A DNA stretch of 64,000 nt from positions 6,095,799-6,159,798 of the forward strand of contig NW_022098050.1 of assembly GCF_002288925.2 (NCBI RefSeq), in the 5' to 3' direction. The notes beneath the pieces were generated by a model, which saw nothing but the letters and a program-made list of their open reading frames with translations, searched no databases and was not told where the DNA came from. This document shows positions 13,701 through 20,211 of the stretch, in pieces (position 1 is the stretch's first letter; each line of letters starts with the position of its first letter). Both the position numbers and the translations under genes were made by a program. The DNA comes from Delphinapterus leucas. Taxonomy: Eukaryota; Chordata; Mammalia; Artiodactyla; Monodontidae.

Positions 13701-16624
13701 AAATGAAAGTTATTCAGTCTGACTAGAATTGATGTAATATGGGGATGGCAGGAGTGGTGAGCAGAATTTTCTAATTGTGCTATTCTGTCAAGCCTTGTGA
13801 GAGATTCTGGACTTTATCCTGAGAGCATTGATGAGCCATTGTAGAGTTTTGAATAGACATGGCTTCTAGAAAGATCCAGGCTGCAGTGTGGAATGGATTA
13901 TTGGGGAGTAAGACCAGAGATTGTTAAAGTAATTTATAGATAGAAAATTGCTGTGGCTTATACTGAGGAACTGGCAGTGAGCGGGATACAAGTAGTCAGA
14001 TTCTGGTGCTTTTTATTGGAGATAAGGACAGTAGGATTTGGTGATTGGATATTCAGGGAAGGGGAACACGGAAGAGATGTTAAGAATGATGCCCAGAATT
14101 CCAACTTGACAAACTGAGCAGGAAGTAGTGCCATGTACTGAGAGGGGAAACACAGGAGGAAGAACGTGGACAGGGAATTTGAGTCTTTGTGACACCCAAA
14201 TAGAGATGTCCAGTAGAGCGGTGATCTATTTGTCTGGAAATATTTTGGAATCAGCTGAATGAAAATAGCTGGAACTTGAAGCCATTAGAGTGGGTTTGAT
14301 CGTCCAGGGAAGGCATATGGTGTGAGAAGATAGCCTGACGTGGGAACTTCGAGGACCATCACTTTTGAAGACAGGAAGGAGGACTCACAAATAAGAAGAA
14401 GAGGTAGAAAGAAAATAAGACAGGAACCCAAGAAAGGAAATGGTTATGGTTTGAGAACTATTCCTTAGCTTTAAACCAGAAAAGGGGGCAGAAGCCAAAT
14501 AGGCATGGGTTGAGGACTGGGAAGACGAGAAAGTAGAGGGAACAAGTTTAGGCGTCAAGAAGCTTGGCTGAGGAAGAAAGGCAGTTCATAAAAGAATTCT
14601 TATTTCTCAGTTTTCGTCATTCACCTAATGATGAGGATTGCAGACTAGGCAGTTCCCGAGACTCCCCAGGCCATAGAAGGTGTTTCTCTTCCTTATGCCC
14701 AGTAGGATTGGAATGTCATAGTCACCGTTTAACCATTTCAGTACTTAAATCCAGTTATACTAACTCAGTAGATTTTTGGTTCTGATTAAATAATACTCTG
14801 AATGCTAAGTAAAAGTGATCTTCTGATCATAAAAGTTGTAGAAAAATATTTTATTATGAAGCCCTTCCGTCCCAGTTCTTTCCTCTCATATAATTCTTCT
14901 CCTCTCTTCCTGCTTCTCCCTTCTTTATTGTAGGTGTGGCGGAGAAGACACAGCTTCTGAAATTGAGTGTACCTGCTACCTTTATGCTTGTGTCTTTAGA
15001 TGAAGGTCCAGGTCCTCCAATCAAGTATCAGTATGCTGAATTAGGCAAATTATACTCAGTAGTGTCACAGCTAATCCGATGCTGCAATGTCTCGTCAAGA
15101 ATGCAGTCTTCAATCAACGGTAAAGTCAAATACTCCATTCTTTACATTGGTTTTAAAGTACTGCTGGCCATATATAGTACCTGATTCAAAGTAATTCCAA
15201 AGATATTTAAAAATAAAACGAGAGTCTGAAAGTCCATGCTTTGGAATATTTTATAATATTTTGAGTCCTGCACCTTTTTTTCATATTTAAAGGGAATCTT
15301 TCTGTCTACTTGCTACTGAGGTTGGTACCTTGTTTATGAAGTAGTTTTAAGAATTAACTTTTATATAAAGAAAACGCCAGTGTTGGCATTTCAATTTTAT
15401 ATTTTATCATCTTGATATATGTGATCATTATAATGCTTAATATTACTTTCTTTGTTGTACTCAGGAAACTTGATTTAAAATATTATTTTCATAAAATAAA
15501 AAATTCATAAGCTATTTTCTGTGGTGAAAGCTGAGTATTATTGTAGAGAAGCCGATTAGTTTTTCATTGATGACAAATCTGTATTCTAGGTAATCCTCCT
15601 CTTCCCAATCCTTTTGGTGATCCTAATTTATCACAACCTATAATGCCAATTCAGCAGAATGTGGCAGACATTTTATTTGTGAGGACAAGTTATGTGAAGA
15701 AAATCATTGAGGACTGCAGTAACTCAGAGGAAACCGTCAAATTGCTTCGTTTTTGCTGCTGGGAGAATCCTCAGTTCTCATCTACTGTCCTCAGTGAACT
15801 TCTCTGGCAGGTTAAAGGAAAATATACATTCATATGTCTCTATAATTTGATTTGTTGTTCCTTTATTTTATATTTTTATTTTTTTAATAGTTTTTTTAAT
15901 ATAATTGACTTTACAATTATATTAGTTTTAGGTGTGCAACATAGTGATTTGATATTTTTATACATTACACATTACAAAAGGATCACCACTGTTGCTGCTT
16001 TAAAATAAGTTCTTCACCATGTCTTACCTGTTTTTAAAGGTTGCATATTCCTATACTTATGAACTCCGGCCCTATTTGGATCTGCTTTTGCAAATCTTAC
16101 TGATTGAGGACTCCTGGCAGACTCACAGGTAGATACCCTTTTTTGTTCCTTGCCCAGCTTTTAGAGTAACTGAAATTACCAGTCGGCACATATTTTTTTT
16201 TTTACCTCTTGAATATCTAATAAATGTATCTTAAACAAAACATAAGACAAGAATGAATAAAAAGGTCCCCCCTTCCTCACAGTTTTATTTCATTTTTTAC
16301 TTTTTGCTCTCATTGCCCAAGCTGCATACTTAATATACTAACCTTTCTCTTTCAATTGTTGTGTTTTTTGTTTGGGGGGATTTTTTTGTAAATGTTTCAA
16401 TTTCATTAATGATGCTCTAGGGCTATTTTAGGATTAGATTACGTTAGTTTTAGAATTACATGAGATAACATTTGGTTATCTAAATATAGTGCCTTCAGTA
16501 AGTACTGTCAGTTCCCATTATTCATGGTAGTTACGGTCTGAAAGTCACTGTGAACACTGAATGAGCAAATACTAAATCATTGCTCCTGGGGGAAAAACAG
16601 GATTAGGTTCTTGCCAGGCTCTGG

Positions 16625-16665
<41 letters not shown>

Positions 16666-19600
16666 CTGTGGTACGCGGGCTCCGGACGCGCAGGCTCAGC
16701 GGCCATGGCTTACAGGCCCCGCCGCTCCGCGGCATGTGGGATCCTCCCGGACCGGGGCACGAACCCGCGTCCCCCGCATCGGCAGGTGGACCCTCAACCA
16801 CTGCGCCACCAGGGAAGCCCTGGTTACTTTTTTCTTTTTCAACCAATCAATACATAACCTTTTTTTAATGTGTGTTTCTGTTTAAAGACACCTTATTTAA
16901 TATATATTGCTGACTTATTAACGTTGAATTCACAATAAATCGGGTCTGAACAAAGCTTATCTGACATATATTTTCTCTGCAAAGCACATCACAGCCTTCT
17001 TGGGCTTAGAGAACATTAGACAGCACTTCAGCACTACCCTTTTTTTTTTTTTTTTGTGGTACGCGGGCCTCTCACCGCTGTGGCCCCTCCCGCTGCGGAG
17101 CACAGGCTCCGGACGCGCAGGCCCAGCGGCCACGGCCCACGGGCCCAGCCGCTCCGCAGCATGCGGGATCCTCCCAGACCGGGGCACGAACCCGCGTCCC
17201 CCACATCGGCAGGCGGACCCTCAACCACTGTGCCACCAGGGAAGCCCAGCACTACACATTTGAGGCCCTTTCTAAACAGTGAGATCAACACAAAGCACAA
17301 AAATGTGAAAAGCTGTCACTGAAATAGATGGGAAAAAGGATACTTGTTTACAGTATGAGCTAAAACAAGGCCGAATATCACTTTGTTCCACTTCAGATGG
17401 GAACGTGTGTTGGGCAACTCAGATGTTTTTGCTACTCTGCGTGTGACTGCAATTGCAAAGAGTTGATTTTTACCATTACAGATAAAGTTTAGCAAGTAGG
17501 CAAAACTGCAGATATGGAATCCTTGAATAAATGAGCATGAACCATAACTAGTTTTTCAGTATACGTACGTGAGGTTTAGGAGTTAGCAATTTTTAATTTA
17601 TTTTTATTATTTAATTTTTAAATTTTATTTTTAATAATTATTAATTTAGGACTAAGGTTATCCAGCTTAGCTGTCCCTTAAGCTTCCTCCAGAATTCCTC
17701 TTTTTACGTAAAAGCTTAATACATTATCCTTAATCCCAAGAGCAATACAGATGATGATGAACTATGGAATTAGTTGGCAACTTTGCCGGATTTTATAACT
17801 TCCCTCCCTACATGGACAATAGTGTAAGAGTTTATGTTGGGAAACAATTGACAATCTATATAACAGACTGCCTCCTGTCTGTCAGTGTAATAATTAAAAC
17901 AGAAACCTGGGACTTCCCTGACAGTCCAGTGGTTCCATTACAGGGGACAAGGGTTCAGTCCTTGGTCGGGGAACTAAGATCCCACACGCTGCACAGCATG
18001 GCCACACAAAAAATAAATGAATAAATACATTCATACATACATACCTACAAGTTTTATAACAACAAAATGCTTAAAGAGAAATTAAAATCTTGAGTCTTAG
18101 TGGGGATTGCAAATGCCAGAATTCATGAAATAATATTTTCAAATTATTCACCAGAATTACCATCATAGATTTCCAACAGTTGAATTAATATTGTAAAAAT
18201 AGCATTAAAGCAGAAATCAATTTTCATTAAACACAAAATTTAGTAGTTCTAAAACTATAGCTGCTTATTTTGCATACTACCAGTACTCTTCTCAATATGA
18301 TCAGAGGATCTGAAACTTAAGAGTTGGTTGAAATGGAATCTTACTTTTCATTATTTTCTTTTGAAAATATTGTAAGCATTTATAGCTTTAAGCCAATTAG
18401 CCACATCTTAGTTCTCTTGTTTCATTAGAGCAAGTAATAATGCTAAAGGCATGTGTGCCGGATTAAACATGGGAATTTGACTTTTGTGTAATGATAAGAT
18501 TGTTGTTATGAGTCCCTGGCACCAAGCTTGAAAATAATTTTCTCATAGTGGGCTTTTTAGGTCATTTAGTAAGCAGTGTGTATTTATGGAGCATCTCCCG
18601 TGGGCCTGGCACCGTTAAGCATTGGGGAACAAGGGAGGGAAAGGTAATATTGATAAAAACGGCATTTGAAAGCAGTTGATTCATTATCACTTGACAAAAC
18701 TGAAGGTAAAAACAGAATATACACTGCAGTGTTTCAGATTAAATAGCAGGAAGCCTGTACATGGTTGATTGTGTGGTCTGAAATGATTAAACTTTGCAAA
18801 ATTACAAAGTCATGATTTCCAAACAAAACAGATTTTATAAATGCATGTAATACAAAAAAACAAACTTGAATTTTGATTTGGAACGTTCTATTAAGTAAAA
18901 TATAAGGTATACAGAAGGTTTTTTAGGTATTGTTTCTTTATTGAGGTAAAATTCACTTAACATAAAATTCACTATTTTAACCATTTTAAAGCATACAATT
19001 CAGTGGCTTTTAGTACATTCACAATGTTGTGCAACCATTACCACTGTCTTATTCCAGAACATTTTCATCACTCCAAAAGGAAAATCCAAACCCAATTAAG
19101 CAGTTGCTCCCTACTCCTCCCATCCCCCAGCCCCTGACAACCGCTAATCTGCTTTCTATCTCTATGAATTTGTCAGCGCATAGGCAGAATATCCAGGACT
19201 TGCCTGGACATCTCATATGAACGGAATCATACAATGTGTTCTTTTGTATCTGGCTTCTTTCACTTGGCATAATGTTTTCACATTCATCCATGTTAGAGTA
19301 CATATCTGTACTTCATTGCTTTTTATGGCTGAATAATATTCCATTGTATGGGTACATTACATTTTGTATATTCGTTCATCTGTTGGTAGATATTTGGGTT
19401 GTTTCCACCTTTTGGCTGCTGTGAATAATACTGTTGTGAACATTCATGTACAAGTTTTGTATTTCTTTTTAAGCACCTGTTTTCAATTCTCTTGGATATA
19501 TAACTTAGAGTAGAATTGCAGGCAGGTGAATTTTTAAATATTTTTTGAAAATTTGTAAAATATTCATAATAAAATTTACCATTTTTAAGTGTACAATTTG

Positions 19601-20166
19601 GTGGAATTAAGTACATTCACAATATTGTGTTAACCATCACCACTATCCATGTCCAGAACTTTTTCATCATCCCAAACTGAAACTCTGTACCCATTATTCT
19701 TGCTTTCTCTGATTTTTGCCTATTCTCTAAATACCTCGTATAACTGGAATCATATGATATTTGTCATTTTGGATTGGTAATAAGTTGGTACTAGGAGGCC
19801 ATATGACCTTGGGTTGCAAGCCTTTTAACCTGTTTTTCTTATCTGTGTTCAAGGGTTTAAGAAGAGGACTTATTGTCTAGCATTAGATTACGTAACTACA
19901 TCAAAGACATTTATTGAATGGCACATAGTAGGCACTCAGTAATGTTAGCTGCTATTTGATTTTAGAAGTTTTTATTTATCTGGTTCTCTTTCAGAATTCA
20001 TAATGCACTTAAAGGAATCCCAGATGACCGAGATGGGCTCTTTGACACAATCCAGCGCTCTAAGAATCACTATCAAAAAAGAGCATACCAGTGTATAAAA
20101 TGTATGGTAGCTCTCTTTAGCAATTGTCCTGTTGCTTACCAGATTCTGCAGGTGAGGGTCTCTCTC

Positions 20167-20211
<45 letters not shown>

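Noticed and set aside
16611..17322. Overlapping ORFs of 70-90 codons on both strands
   Set aside because: They are translations of two reverse SINEs; the same peptides recur at every SINE in the window (30254-30580, 34294-34647, 39902-40297, 42047-42364, 54413-54789).
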